NCBI GenBank assembly: GCA_965248335.1
Contig: CBDFIY010000002.1
Location: 1-64,000, forward strand
Length of the DNA: 64,000 nucleotides
Origin: CAKMZU01 sp965248335
GTDB taxonomy: Bacteria; Pseudomonadota; Gammaproteobacteria; Pseudomonadales; DT-91
Direction: 5' to 3'
The notes beneath the pieces are model-generated. The model was not told the DNA's origin. It made no database searches and was given only the letters and a program-made list of their open reading frames with translations. Of the stretch, positions 1 to 8,844 are shown piece after piece (position 1 is the first letter of the stretch; every line of letters starts with the position of its first letter). The translations under genes were made by a program, and so were the position numbers.

Positions 1-912
1 GAACTTCTGGAGCGGTGGTTCAGGCTCCGCTGAAAAAGGACTTGAGGTCTCATTGCTTAGCATTGTCCATCTCAAATCAAATACCGCGTATGGGCTGGAT
101 GCAAAACAAACCATAGACCAAGAAGGCAAGTCTCGTACTGACTTGTATGCAGAGCAGACTGTTGGTATGGCTAAAGCATTAAAAGACAAGGGAATACGTT
201 ATATTTCTACGGATAGCTTTTATACGAAGATAAAATATGTCAACCCTGTTGCCGAAGCAGGTCTTCATATCGTTGGTAAGCTACGCATAGACGCCCGGTT
301 AAAATGGCTCTACGAAGGAGAATATTCTGGCAAGGGGCGCCCAAAAAAATTCGATGGCAAAGTCGATATAGAAGCTGATCTTTGTCGATTTGAGTATGTA
401 GGAGAGATTGATGAGGGCAAAACGCATATGTACACAACCGTTGCTTACTCAGTTTCCCTTAAACGTGATATCAAGGTGGTCATGTTAATTTTTAAAAAAG
501 GGGATAAAGAAGGCCGCGCTCTTTTATATTCAACGGACACCAGTCTAGCTGCTATGACACTGCTTACCTATTACAAAGCAAGGTTCCAGATTGAGTTTGT
601 TTTTAGGGACGCCAAACAATACACCGGCCTGATGGATTGCCAGTCTTGCAATGAAGAGGCTATCAACTTTCAACTGAATGCATCCTTTACTGCGCTCAAT
701 TTAATGAAAATTGAAGACAGAAAAACAAAAGGAACACAGGGTAAAACCGTTATATCCATTGCCTCATGGAAGCGGCGAAAACTCAATCAGCACATGATGC
801 AGAGACTTTTTAACGAGTTAGAAATTGACTTAAATGATAAAAAAGTCAGACAAGTTTATGACAGCATGAGTAACTTCGGGGTTATTGCTGCGTAAAACTG
901 TCCGAAGTATTG
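1..912 (+). mobile_element. IS4-family insertion sequence, 5' end cut off by window edge
   Basis: This is the downstream part of an insertion sequence whose complete copy lies inverted at 54647-55931. The right terminal inverted repeat ends at 912 and is the same 19-bp sequence (AAAACTGTCCGAAGTATTG) that bounds the complete copy. The sequence after 912 (TCTAAGGC) is the flank. The left end, and so any target duplication, lies outside the window. The two copies differ by only a few bases, so both arrived recently or are being homogenised. Confidence 0.9.
2..895 (+). CDS. IS4-family transposase (partial, N-terminus outside window)
   Basis: DDE transposase that cuts and rejoins the ends of its element. 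The reading frame is open from base 2, so the start codon lies upstream of the window; the in-frame ATG at 53 is internal. Compared with the 405-residue complete copy, roughly the first 108 residues are missing here, including the first catalytic Asp. The second Asp (STDSFYTKI) and the C-terminal Y-x2-R-x3-E-x6-K signature (YKARFQIEFVFRDAK) typical of IS4-family enzymes are present. It differs from the other copy at a few residues (for example TDTSLAAM instead of TDTNLAAM, and GTQGKT instead of GTQGET). Confidence 0.9.
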   Translation, partial: NFWSGGSGSAEKGLEVSLLSIVHLKSNTAYGLDAKQTIDQEGKSRTDLYAEQTVGMAKALKDKGIRYISTDSFYTKIKYVNPVAEAGLHIVGKLRIDARLKWLYEGEYSGKGRPKKFDGKVDIEADLCRFEYVGEIDEGKTHMYTTVAYSVSLKRDIKVVMLIFKKGDKEGRALLYSTDTSLAAMTLLTYYKARFQIEFVFRDAKQYTGLMDCQSCNEEAINFQLNASFTALNLMKIEDRKTKGTQGKTVISIASWKRRKLNQHMMQRLFNELEIDLNDKKVRQVYDSMSNFGVIAA

Positions 913-1161
913 TCTAAGGCAATCTCATTATTATAAATCCAAAATTATCTTTTATAAGTTAACTTTATCTTCAGTTATGAATAAATCGTAATGGAACTCA
1001 CGTATTCCTGCGGATGTCAGATCATTACGGATTTGTAAATGAACCCGAACAAGACAAACTCGCTAAACCAAATTCGTATCCTATAAACCCGAAAAAATGC
1101 AGATTTTCAGAAATCTTATTTTTTAATCCGTTCTTCGAATAGAATAGTGATATTTAAATTT

Positions 1162-1380
1162 ATGAAAAAAATATTGATGATTACCTTCCTGATTTCTATG
1201 GGCGTTCATTAGAAGGCATCCCCCTCAAATCTAGGGGGGGTCGTTGGTTTTTTGGCGTTATTTGCTGGTTTTTTAGGCGTGGCAGCAGCACTTGAAGATA
1301 ATAACCGCTGTCGCTATCGACCTCAGCATACTTATTATTCATACGATCCAATGACAAGAATTACCGTAACAACGTATTAG
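1162..1380 (+). pseudogene. small secreted or membrane protein gene interrupted by one amber codon
   Basis: An ATG at 1162 opens a signal-peptide-like start (MKKILMITFLISMGVH), then TAG at 1210-1212. The same frame continues without another stop to TAG at 1378-1380, encoding a hydrophobic Gly/Ala-rich stretch (VVGFLALFAGFLGVAAAL) and a polar, Tyr-rich tail. A single nonsense mutation therefore separates a plausible 72-codon gene from an intact one. No family was recognised. It sits in a stretch (896-1956) that otherwise holds only gene scraps; a 42-residue open frame at 1014-1142 in the same stretch could not be assigned. Confidence 0.4.
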
Positions 1381-1401
1381 TATCATCCAATGGCTGACCT
1401 A

Positions 1402-1472
1402 TATACCGATCACCCTTGAAGATGCAAGGGTGTTGGCCGTGCTCGCCCACCCCAATCACTTACGGGCTGTAA
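1402..1472. repeat. half copy of the 128-bp TATACC...GGTATA palindromic element
   Basis: Begins TATACCGATCACCC and matches the left half of the elements at 60538-60665 and 62195-62319, including the TTGAAGATGCAAGGG and CCAATCACTT segments. The right half, with the GATGGGTATA end, is missing; the sequence runs instead into a decayed gene on the minus strand. Confidence 0.7.
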
Positions 1473-1689
1473 ATTCTTCTTTTTTATCCTTCGTTTTTGC
1501 AGTCCCCAGTCCTTCACCCGGTTCCAGTTTATAATCCTGATAATCTTCTTTTAGCATGATATCTTGCAGGCAAATGTTAGAGACGGGATGGTGGCTTAGC
1601 ATCACATTGCTTCAATCAATCTCATAGCCTTCAGTGGAGCCGCCTCGCATAACCTCGGGCTAACATTGCGGGCATATAAACTGAGTCAT
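1456..1689 (-). pseudogene. decayed small zinc-ribbon-like protein gene
   Basis: On the minus strand an ATG at 1689 opens a 78-codon frame starting MTQFICPQC, interrupted by a TAG at codon 10 and a TGA further on. The readable segments (PEVMRGGSTEGYEID, then NVMLSHHPVSNICLQ and DYQDYKLEPGEGLG) keep a protein-like composition. The CPQC pair and a later Cys suggest a zinc-binding motif. The C-terminal end merges with the half palindromic element at 1402-1472. No family was recognised; two stops argue that it is dead. Confidence 0.35.
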
Positions 1690-1796
1690 CGATTTTTTCC
1701 AACCCACACCAAAGGGCGGATTGGATAACATCTAATCAAATTTGTCGGCATAAAGCTGGTCATTGGATAAGGTATTACCGAATTTGATGCTTTGCC
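1690..1796 (-). pseudogene. fragment of a type I restriction DNA methylase (hsdM-like)
   Basis: The minus strand reads IKFGNTLSNDQLYADKFD, stop, MLSNPPFGVGWKK, which matches the region around the NPPF adenine-methylase motif in HsdM proteins (normally FDYMLSNPPFGV). The in-frame TAG replaces the usual Tyr codon. Only about 35 residues survive. It is a different HsdM lineage from the intact hsdM at 16386 (whose motif reads DFVMANPPFNM), so it marks an older, lost restriction system and is not a duplicate. Confidence 0.6.
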
Positions 1797-1956
1797 ATAC
1801 TCCTCACTTGAAGTAACCATAAGCGCTCATGGACCTTATCCTGCTAATCTACAAACATGTTTTTTATGATGCCTAAAACATCAGCGTTTTATAAAAAAGT
1901 TAAACTTTTTATAAGAATAGTGTCGAAGTAAATTATTCATTCGACAGGCTAGAAAT

Positions 1957-2787
1957 ATGAAGATGAACATCACCGCGTTACTTCTATGTATATTTACTTT
2001 TTCAAATACTCATGCTACCCCGTCAAAATATGGTTTCAGCAGTAAAGAAAATGCAGAAAAAAAGAGAAAAAACGAGGATTTTTTACACGTTATAAATCCA
2101 AAAAGAGCAAAGTATAAAAGGAGAGTTCATTCACTCAAAACTGCCACTGATATATTCAAGAATATTCCTACCGAAGAATATAAAGGTAATAAGTTTGTAT
2201 ACCCAGAAGCATTAGAGCGAAGCTTTTCTATTGTAAGTTCATCAGCCATAAAATTATCTTCGAAGGGGAAAATACTGAAAAGCGCCATTCAACTATTTTT
2301 AGAGCCGACCTTCCAAAACACGGGCTCTTACTACCCTACGGAAGATGAAGACTTCTGTCAGATCGATTTAATCAATGATGGAATTAAAGAAAACAGATAC
2401 CCAGAACTCACCACTAATTTAGGCCTGAGATCAACTAAGAACCCTGGAAATATCGAAGTATTATGTTCAGTTAGGCATAGCCACACCGGCAGAACTGAGG
2501 AAATTTATTCACTTAAATATGGAGATGAGTCTGAAAAAGCAACGAAGGGTGAAGAAAATTTTGAAGTCTTGAAAGCTAGACGAAATACCATCAGAGAGTC
2601 AGTGAGAAATATCAATGATAGAAAATCAAAGCAATCCAAACTTATGGCACCCTTTAGGCTACACAAAAATTTAAGGGATTTGTTTTCATCAGCTCGTCCC
2701 GCTGTCACAATAAAAGTCAGTAACACGCCTGCTCCTGATGAATCATCGCTTATTACATGCGTTAATTCTGCGTTACATGCTGACTGA
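1957..2787 (+). CDS. hypothetical secreted protein
   Basis: 276 residues with an N-terminal signal peptide (hydrophobic core ITALLLCIFTFSNTHA, probable cleavage before TPSKYG). The mature part is Lys/Arg/Glu-rich, has no membrane segment, and holds three Cys (FCQIDL, EVLCSV, ITCVNS) that could form disulfides. No family was recognised. The start has a weak ribosome-binding site; an in-frame ATG at 1963 is an alternative. A 7-bp inverted repeat (TGTCGAA at 1921, TTCGACA at 1940) lies just upstream and could be an operator. The gene stands alone between decayed DNA and dinB. Confidence 0.6.
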   Translation: MKMNITALLLCIFTFSNTHATPSKYGFSSKENAEKKRKNEDFLHVINPKRAKYKRRVHSLKTATDIFKNIPTEEYKGNKFVYPEALERSFSIVSSSAIKLSSKGKILKSAIQLFLEPTFQNTGSYYPTEDEDFCQIDLINDGIKENRYPELTTNLGLRSTKNPGNIEVLCSVRHSHTGRTEEIYSLKYGDESEKATKGEENFEVLKARRNTIRESVRNINDRKSKQSKLMAPFRLHKNLRDLFSSARPAVTIKVSNTPAPDESSLITCVNSALHAD

Positions 2788-2981
2788 TAGTTAAAGTCTA
2801 CGATTGATAAGGTGTACGCTGATCAATTCAAGGTCGTGATCTTACATAAAAAAGTGGAGATGATCGGTAAAGTTTAACTTAGCAAAGAAAGCCCGATAAA
2901 AATGTTACTCATAGCTAAAAACAAAATAAATCAAATGTTTAAGATACCTCTATCACTGACTAACGTGTAGATTCCACTTTT

Positions 2982-4112
2982 ATGGAGAACTTATTACACC
3001 AAAAGCCATATAAAATTATCCATGTCGATATGGATTGTTTTTATGCGCAGGTAGAAATGCGTGATAACCCCGCGCTTCAAGGGCTGCCTGTTGCCATTGG
3101 AGGCCCCTCAAAAACACAGGGTGTACTCTGTACTAGCAATTATGAGGCGCGGAAGTTTGGCGTGAGGTCAGCGCAATCTACCTTTAAGGCGTTTGAGCTT
3201 TGTCCGTCTTTAATTCTTATTCCGCCGAATTTTGAGAAGTACAAAAGCGTCTCGGCGCAAGTCAGCGCCATTTATCAACAGTATTCTGACAAAGTTCAAA
3301 ATGTCTCACTGGATGAAGCTTACCTTGATGTGACAGACAGTGATGCTTATGGCGGATCGGCTACTATGATCGCGCAAGCCATTAAAAAAGACATTGTTGA
3401 AAAAACGCAACTGACTGCAAGCGCGGGCGTTTCGTTTAATAAAATGCTGGCAAAAATTGCGAGTGATTGGCAAAAACCTGACGGACTTTTTGTGATTACA
3501 CCCGACAAACGTGAAGCATTTATGCGTGATTTGCCGCTGTCGAAGATTTCTGGGGTTGGTAAAGTGAGTTATGCCAAGTATCAATCTATGGGGTTTAACA
3601 CTTGCTCGGATGTCACTAATCAGGATCTTTATACACTTATCGAGAAACTAGGGAAAAAAAGAGCCGTGGAGCTTTATCGAAGTTGTTCCGGTGTCTGTAA
3701 TAGTAAAGTTAAATCTTTTCGACAAAGGAAAAGTTTAGGTATTGAGAGAACTTATTTTGAGGCGATTAATGATGATACGGTCATTGATGACCAGCTGGAG
3801 AAGCTGTTTGAAAAATACAAAGAAAGATTAGTTTCGCTCAAACAATATCATCTGGATAATCGAGAGATCTCGCATGTTTTTGTCAAAGTAAGGTTTAAAG
3901 ATTTTTCGACTTATACACGAGATTTGTTGATTGATTCAGGGGTTTCAAAAAAGATTATTGCCTCAAGAGATATTGATCAAGATAGCCGAGAGAAATTAAG
4001 ACGGTCTATTTTTCTGTTAAAAGAGACATATAGACAGCCATTTAGATTGTTAGGTATCGGCATTAAGTTTCAGGATAAAGCGGCAGAGCAGATGGGGTTT
4101 GATTGGGCGTAA
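2982..4112 (+). CDS. dinB: DNA polymerase IV (Y-family translesion polymerase)
   Basis: Error-prone polymerase that bypasses template lesions. 376 residues, slightly longer than the common ~350. The palm carries the catalytic acidic residues: Asp16/Asp18 in HVDMDCFYAQVE and the SLDEAYLD motif near residue 110. GVSFNKMLAKIASDWQKPDG and the KISGVGKV helix-hairpin-helix follow, then a little-finger domain from about residue 240. The C-terminal AEQMGFDWA could be the beta-clamp-binding tail. No LexA box (CTGT-N8-ACAG) was found in the 190 bp upstream, so SOS control is not evident. It converges with ettA. Confidence 0.93.
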   Translation: MENLLHQKPYKIIHVDMDCFYAQVEMRDNPALQGLPVAIGGPSKTQGVLCTSNYEARKFGVRSAQSTFKAFELCPSLILIPPNFEKYKSVSAQVSAIYQQYSDKVQNVSLDEAYLDVTDSDAYGGSATMIAQAIKKDIVEKTQLTASAGVSFNKMLAKIASDWQKPDGLFVITPDKREAFMRDLPLSKISGVGKVSYAKYQSMGFNTCSDVTNQDLYTLIEKLGKKRAVELYRSCSGVCNSKVKSFRQRKSLGIERTYFEAINDDTVIDDQLEKLFEKYKERLVSLKQYHLDNREISHVFVKVRFKDFSTYTRDLLIDSGVSKKIIASRDIDQDSREKLRRSIFLLKETYRQPFRLLGIGIKFQDKAAEQMGFDWA

Positions 4113-4120
4113 AATGAGAG

Positions 4121-4147
4121 ACCCCCTCTTTCGAATAAAGGGGCCGA
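4121..4147. terminator. possible bidirectional terminator between dinB and ettA
   Basis: A short hairpin (CCC-T-CTTT pairing with AAAG-GGG, one bulged T) lies between the converging stop codons, followed by A/T-rich sequence. The stem is imperfect, so the assignment rests largely on position. Confidence 0.35.
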
Positions 4148-4151
4148 AAAC

Positions 4152-5840
4152 TTACATTTTTTTGTGCTTCGTGCGTGTGGGTATGAGCGCAGCATCACCG
4201 ATGCGTGCTTTGAGGTCTTTTTCGTAGTCGGTAAAATTGCCTTCATGGAAAACAACTTTGCCGTCTGTTTCGTAACCTAGCGTGTGCGTAGCGATCCGAT
4301 CAAGAAACCAGCGGTCATGCGAAATAACCAGTACGCAGCCGGGGAATGTTAAGATTGCATCCTCAAGCGCACGTAGCGTTTCAATATCAAGATCGTTAGT
4401 GGGCTCATCCAGTAGCAGTGTGTTTGCCCCTTGTTTTAAAAGTTTGGCGAGATGTAATCGGTTTCTTTCTCCACCCGATAAGGTTTTGACTAATTTTTGT
4501 TGGCCAGAACCTTTGAAGTTGAAGCGGCCAATATAGGCGCGCGAACTTACTTCGTAGTCGCCAATGGTGAGCATATCTAAACCATCAGAAACCTCTTCCC
4601 ATACCGTTTTTTCATCGCTGAGTAGATCACGAGACTGGTCGACGTAAGCTAAATCAACTGTTTCGCCTATTTTTATCGTACCGCTATCGGGTTTCTCTTG
4701 CCCCGTAATCATTTTAAACAGCGTAGATTTACCTGCACCGTTTCCACCCACAATGCCTACGATACTGCCTTTAGGTATTCTGACGGATAAGTTATCAATA
4801 AGCTTTCGCCCTTCAAAGCTTTTACTGACGCCTTCAAGTGTAATAACCGATTCGCCTAAACGCTGACCGGGTGGAATGTAAATTTCGTTAGTTTCATTGC
4901 GATTCTGGAATTCTTCAGAATTAAGCTCTTCAAAGCGCGCAAGACGTGCTTTATTTTTGGTTTGCTGACCTTTGGCGTTACCGCGCACCCATTCAAGCTC
5001 AGACTTGATGGTTTTTTGTCGGGCTTCCTCTTGCCTTTCTTCAAGTGCAAGACGTTTTCCTTTTGCTTCAAGCCAGTGCGTGTAGTTGCCTTCGAAGGGG
5101 TAACCAACACCTCTGTCGAGTTCAAGAATCCACTCGGCGGCATTTTCTAAAAAGTAGCGGTCATGGGTGATCGCAACCACTGTGCCGGGGAAATCACAAA
5201 GGAAGTGTTCTAGCCAAGCTACTGATATGGCATCGAGATGGTTGGTCGGTTCGTCAAGTAATAACATGTCAGGGCGTGAGAGGAGAAGGCGACACAGAGC
5301 AACACGGCGCTGCTCACCACCTGATAAGGTAGTAATGTCTGCATCCCAAGGCGGAAGTTGCAATGCATCTGCTGCTTTTTCGAGTGTGGTGTCGAGATTG
5401 TGGGCATCCCATGCTTGAATGATGTCTTCAAGGTCGGCTTGTTTTTTTGCCAGCGCATCAAAATCAGCATCTTCCAGTGCGTAGGCGGCATAAACATCGT
5501 CTAAGGCTTTGAGTGCATCAACCGCTTCTTGCATGCCCATTTCGACATTCTCTCGAACACTTTTTGCAGGATCAAGCCGTGGTTCTTGAGGTAAGTAACC
5601 AATGTTTATGTCATTTTGTGGCCTTGCCTCGCCTTCAAAATCTTTGTCGAGACCCGCCATGATTTTTAAGAGGGTAGATTTACCTGAGCCGTTTAAACCC
5701 AGCACACCAATTTTAGCGCCAGGAAAAAATGATAAGGAGATATCTTTCAGTATCTGTTTTTTGGGGGGAACCGTTTTGCTTACACGGTTCATTGTGAAAA
5801 CGTAAGAACCTGTTTTCCCTGTTTTGTCACTTTTTGCCAT
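4152..5840 (-). CDS. ettA: energy-dependent translational throttle protein EttA (ABC-F ATPase)
   Basis: Soluble ABC-F ATPase that binds the ribosomal E site and gates entry into elongation according to ATP/ADP level. 562 residues (E. coli EttA is 555) and close to it in sequence throughout. Two ABC domains: Walker A GLNGSGKST near residue 50 and GGNGAGKST near 365; signatures LSGGEQRRVALCRLL and LSGGERNRLHLAKLL; Walker B with LLLDEPTNHLD and LLLDEPTNDLD. The linker between them (about residues 245-325) is the P-site tRNA-interaction motif, with GNAKGQQTKNKARLARFEEL. A short extra N-terminus (SDKTGKTG) precedes the conserved YVFTMNRV. A housekeeping gene at the left border of the accessory island. 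Confidence 0.96.
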   Translation of the reverse strand: MAKSDKTGKTGSYVFTMNRVSKTVPPKKQILKDISLSFFPGAKIGVLGLNGSGKSTLLKIMAGLDKDFEGEARPQNDINIGYLPQEPRLDPAKSVRENVEMGMQEAVDALKALDDVYAAYALEDADFDALAKKQADLEDIIQAWDAHNLDTTLEKAADALQLPPWDADITTLSGGEQRRVALCRLLLSRPDMLLLDEPTNHLDAISVAWLEHFLCDFPGTVVAITHDRYFLENAAEWILELDRGVGYPFEGNYTHWLEAKGKRLALEERQEEARQKTIKSELEWVRGNAKGQQTKNKARLARFEELNSEEFQNRNETNEIYIPPGQRLGESVITLEGVSKSFEGRKLIDNLSVRIPKGSIVGIVGGNGAGKSTLFKMITGQEKPDSGTIKIGETVDLAYVDQSRDLLSDEKTVWEEVSDGLDMLTIGDYEVSSRAYIGRFNFKGSGQQKLVKTLSGGERNRLHLAKLLKQGANTLLLDEPTNDLDIETLRALEDAILTFPGCVLVISHDRWFLDRIATHTLGYETDGKVVFHEGNFTDYEKDLKARIGDAALIPTRTKHKKM

Positions 5841-5908
5841 ACTTTGCTTTACCTTTTAGTCAGTTTCTACGTGGCTTTTAAAGGTTTGTAGCGCACGATA
5901 TGTAATTT

Positions 5909-5973
5909 AAAAAAAGTTATGTTTTTGATTGACTCAAATATGCTCGTTACTATAATAAAAAAAGTTATGTTTT
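5909..5973 (+). repeat. paired 17-bp direct repeat at the left end of the recombinase island
   Basis: AAAAAAAGTTATGTTTT occurs at 5909-5925 and again at 5957-5973, immediately before the first recombinase gene. A near-identical sequence (one mismatch, C for T, in AAAAAAGTTACGTTTT) occurs at 35364-35379. The position, next to the integrase genes and about 29 kb from the third copy, suggests recombinase binding sites or attachment sites. The A-run makes part of the match weak evidence. Confidence 0.4.
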
Positions 5974-5983
5974 GGAAGTTGTT

Positions 5984-7252
5984 ATGGGTCATCAAATTGA
6001 AGAGATCATGATAAACGGCAATAGGGTAAAAGTGCTAGTAAAGGATTGCATGCCTGTTTATTATCCGAACCTTTATGTGACTCTCGAGCTTTCAAGTCGT
6101 GCATTGAACACACAGAAAAAGTATCTTGAGCATATTGGGCTGTTTGAGGGTTTTCTGGAGTTTGAATCGATTGACCTAATCGCTCGACTTGAGCAGCGCC
6201 CTAAGCCGCGCTACCTATCTGATACAGAGATCTCTCGTTTTGTCAGTGACGCGGCTTTCCAAAAAGCAACGCTTGATAAAAAGTATACAGGCGTTCGATT
6301 GCTTCCATCGGCTTATGAATCGGTGGGTAAGGTTCATGCACAACAGCGGATTGAGGCGGTACGTGACTATCTCGAATTTCTATATGACAAGCTAGGAGAT
6401 AACGCCACGCGCTATGAGGCGATTGATGATGTGTCGAGGCGCTTTAATCGTAAAATCAAATCTGCCAGACCTGCATGGAAAAAAACCAAGGTTGATGAAA
6501 TGAAGGGGCTGACCCAGCAGGAGCGTGAGCGCTTGTTAGCGGTCATGCATCCTGCTGAGAGTGATGAAAACCCCTTTGCCAATAAAGCGCTGAGACTGCG
6601 CAATTACATCGTGTTGCTGTTGGGGTTAGACATGGGCTTGCGTCGTTCTGAAATGCTACTTATTAAAATCAGCGATATTCATTGGCACAACGGGCAGCTT
6701 GCAGTTGTTAATCTTGAAGACGAAGAGATCGATACTCGTCCCGAGGCTCCGCAATTCAAAACTCATGAACGTCAACTGGTGATGAGTGACGAGCTTATCT
6801 GGGCGTTAAAAGATTATATAGACAACTACCGCGTCTTGAAAAAAGGACCATCTAAAGAAAAAAAACATCCCTTTTTGTTGGTATCCCATCGCCGAAATGC
6901 AGGCAGACCATTGAGCATTAAAGCGCTGGATGGTGTCCTGCCTCGTGTAGGTGCGGCAGTGCCGGATCTGAAGCACATTCACCCTCATATTTTGCGTCAC
7001 GATGCTGTCTACACACTACTCGAAAGTATGAGAGAGGAATTAGAGACACTTACTCCAGAGGATCGTACTACGAAGGTTCAAAAGGTTCTCACATATGCCT
7101 TTGGATGGAGTCCTGAATCTAATATGCCAAGCCTCTACGGGGCAAAATTTTGGAAGGAAGAAGCAGATAGAGCGATGAAAAAACGATCAGATAAATTCAA
7201 AGCAATACGTGAGGGCGTAGAGGCACAAATCAGCAAAGGAAATGCAGAATGA
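5984..7252 (+). CDS. tyrosine recombinase 1 of a tandem recombinase module
   Basis: Site-specific recombinase of the phage-integrase (tyrosine) family. The catalytic pattern is complete: Arg in GLDMGLRRSEML near residue 218, HxxR in HILRH near 334, Trp in FGWSPES and the Tyr nucleophile in MPSLYGAKF near 383. The N-terminal ~180 residues hold the core DNA-binding domain. ATG at 5984 was chosen because GGAAG lies five bases upstream; a TTG at 5972 is an in-frame alternative. Its stop overlaps the next gene by 4 bp (ATGA), so the genes are translationally coupled. Runs of consecutive recombinases occur in Tn554-type transposons, RIT elements and Gamma-Mobile-Trio islands. Confidence 0.88.
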   Translation: MGHQIEEIMINGNRVKVLVKDCMPVYYPNLYVTLELSSRALNTQKKYLEHIGLFEGFLEFESIDLIARLEQRPKPRYLSDTEISRFVSDAAFQKATLDKKYTGVRLLPSAYESVGKVHAQQRIEAVRDYLEFLYDKLGDNATRYEAIDDVSRRFNRKIKSARPAWKKTKVDEMKGLTQQERERLLAVMHPAESDENPFANKALRLRNYIVLLLGLDMGLRRSEMLLIKISDIHWHNGQLAVVNLEDEEIDTRPEAPQFKTHERQLVMSDELIWALKDYIDNYRVLKKGPSKEKKHPFLLVSHRRNAGRPLSIKALDGVLPRVGAAVPDLKHIHPHILRHDAVYTLLESMREELETLTPEDRTTKVQKVLTYAFGWSPESNMPSLYGAKFWKEEADRAMKKRSDKFKAIREGVEAQISKGNAE

Positions 7253-8844
7253 GTATCGACATTGAAGCACTTAAAGCCCCCACTGAGGATACCCTAGATG
7301 AATGGCTGAATACGCCTAGGCTGGCAAAGTGCGGTGAGCTGTTTGCGCCCTCCAAACCGATGTGGAGGCCTGATAGAACAGTAAGGTCGGTTAACTGGCA
7401 GGCGGCAATTTCATGTGTTGCACTTGATCGGCAGCGCTGGTTACAGGCTGCCTTAGCTTATCGTATGGCTGAGATAGCTCAAAGTACCATTGCAGTGGTC
7501 GTATCTGTGTTGTCTAGGGCTGCACAATCAGGGCTTGATCCACTGAACGAAGAGCATCTCATAGATTTACGAGAGCGATTTAACAGAGGCGAGTTTTCCA
7601 GTTTGGTAGGTTTTATGGTGTTTTGGCAGGGGTGTGAGTCGCTAGAAAAGCGACCTTCACTTGCTTTAGTTGATGAGTACAAAGACTTGCCAAAAAAAAA
7701 GCACTCTAAAAACGATCCTGTTCTTAGCCTAGATCCCGAGAAAGGGCCGTTTACCCAAGTGGAGCAGGATGCGTTGTATCAGTGGTTGCATGAACAATTT
7801 TGCCATCAAAATCTAGACACTGAGCCGTACCTTTATTTGCGGTTGTTGATGATTTACGGGCAGCGTGGTACTCAACTTCGAATGATAGTCTTCGATGACT
7901 TTATAAAGTGCGAGAGTGGTTATAAAGTCCGAATTCATTGGGCGAAGCAGCGAGATGACGATAGTGCGGGCTTTCGAGCAAAATACGAAACCTTCAATTT
8001 GGATGAAGATCTTTACAATACCATTCAAGCCTATAAGTCTATTGTGCTTACCCGCCTTAACCAAGAGTATCCAGGCCGTGCTGATTGGCATAAAGCTATT
8101 AAGCATATACCGCTCTTTCGTCGTAAATTGAATGAAGATGACGCACCTTTAAGTTATCAGAAAATACCTGTAATGGTTGACGACTCTAATTACAAAGCTC
8201 TTGAGAGTGTACCACATGCGCAATTTCATATTGGTTTAGGTTCAGTAAAAAAATGGTTGGAATGCGTGGAGTCTATGTCTGGCTTTCCGGTCTCGTCGCG
8301 TACCCATCAGCCGATAAAAATTACAAAAAGTCATCGCTTTAGATACACGCTTGGAACCGACCTCTCGAATGCTGGGCTAGATGAGTGGTCAATGGCTCGC
8401 GCATTAATGCACAAAAGCACTCACACTGTCCGTAAATATCGGCAGGTCTCAGCGGAGCTGATGTCGCTGATTGACAAAAAGATGAGTGACCATCTCGCAC
8501 TGGTCGTAGGTGCGTTCACAGGCACCATCGTAAAGGACCATGCTTCTGCTAGGAACGGTGATCGAGCGGATCGCCGAATTGAAGACTTGGCAGTCTGCGG
8601 TGCGGACTCACTATGCCATCTGGATGCGCCTTTTAGCTGTTATGCGTGCAGCAAATTTCAGCCCCTCTTAGAAGCTGACCATAACGCCGCACTTGAGCGT
8701 ATGGAGCGTCGCCGTGCGCAAGCCATCGCCACCGATAAAATAACAGGGGTACTTTGGGATCGTGCGATTCTGGCCTGCCGCAAGGTGACCCTCGACTGCA
8801 AGTATTTGCGTGAAGCGGCTAATTACAGTGGAGGTGAGGCGTGA
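7249..8844 (+). CDS. tyrosine recombinase 2 of the tandem module, with Cys-rich tail
   Basis: 531 residues. The catalytic domain is recognisable: Arg in YGQRGTQLRMI near residue 207, HxxR in HRFRYTLGT near 365, His in LMHKSTH and the Tyr nucleophile in VRKYRQVS near 395. After the catalytic domain there is an extra C-terminal segment with six clustered Cys (AVCGADSLCHLD, SCYACSKF, and two more in ILACRKVTLDCKYL) that may bind zinc. The ATG overlaps the previous stop by 4 bp, and the stop overlaps the next GTG start by 4 bp. All three recombinases keep their catalytic residues, which argues that the module was recently functional. Confidence 0.85.
   Translation: MSIDIEALKAPTEDTLDEWLNTPRLAKCGELFAPSKPMWRPDRTVRSVNWQAAISCVALDRQRWLQAALAYRMAEIAQSTIAVVVSVLSRAAQSGLDPLNEEHLIDLRERFNRGEFSSLVGFMVFWQGCESLEKRPSLALVDEYKDLPKKKHSKNDPVLSLDPEKGPFTQVEQDALYQWLHEQFCHQNLDTEPYLYLRLLMIYGQRGTQLRMIVFDDFIKCESGYKVRIHWAKQRDDDSAGFRAKYETFNLDEDLYNTIQAYKSIVLTRLNQEYPGRADWHKAIKHIPLFRRKLNEDDAPLSYQKIPVMVDDSNYKALESVPHAQFHIGLGSVKKWLECVESMSGFPVSSRTHQPIKITKSHRFRYTLGTDLSNAGLDEWSMARALMHKSTHTVRKYRQVSAELMSLIDKKMSDHLALVVGAFTGTIVKDHASARNGDRADRRIEDLAVCGADSLCHLDAPFSCYACSKFQPLLEADHNAALERMERRRAQAIATDKITGVLWDRAILACRKVTLDCKYLREAANYSGGEA

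Noticed and set aside
240..437. Antisense open frames inside the IS4 transposase and many other genes (for example 32423-32711, 21108-21513, 37795-38163)
   Set aside because: They are shadows of clear coding frames on the other strand or frame, with no start signals or recognisable motifs.
1014..1142. 42-residue open frame starting MSDHYGFVNEPEQ
   Set aside because: Too short and without a ribosome-binding site or recognisable family; mentioned only as an unassigned frame.
2900..2982. LexA-controlled promoter for dinB
   Set aside because: No CTGT-N8-ACAG box was found upstream.
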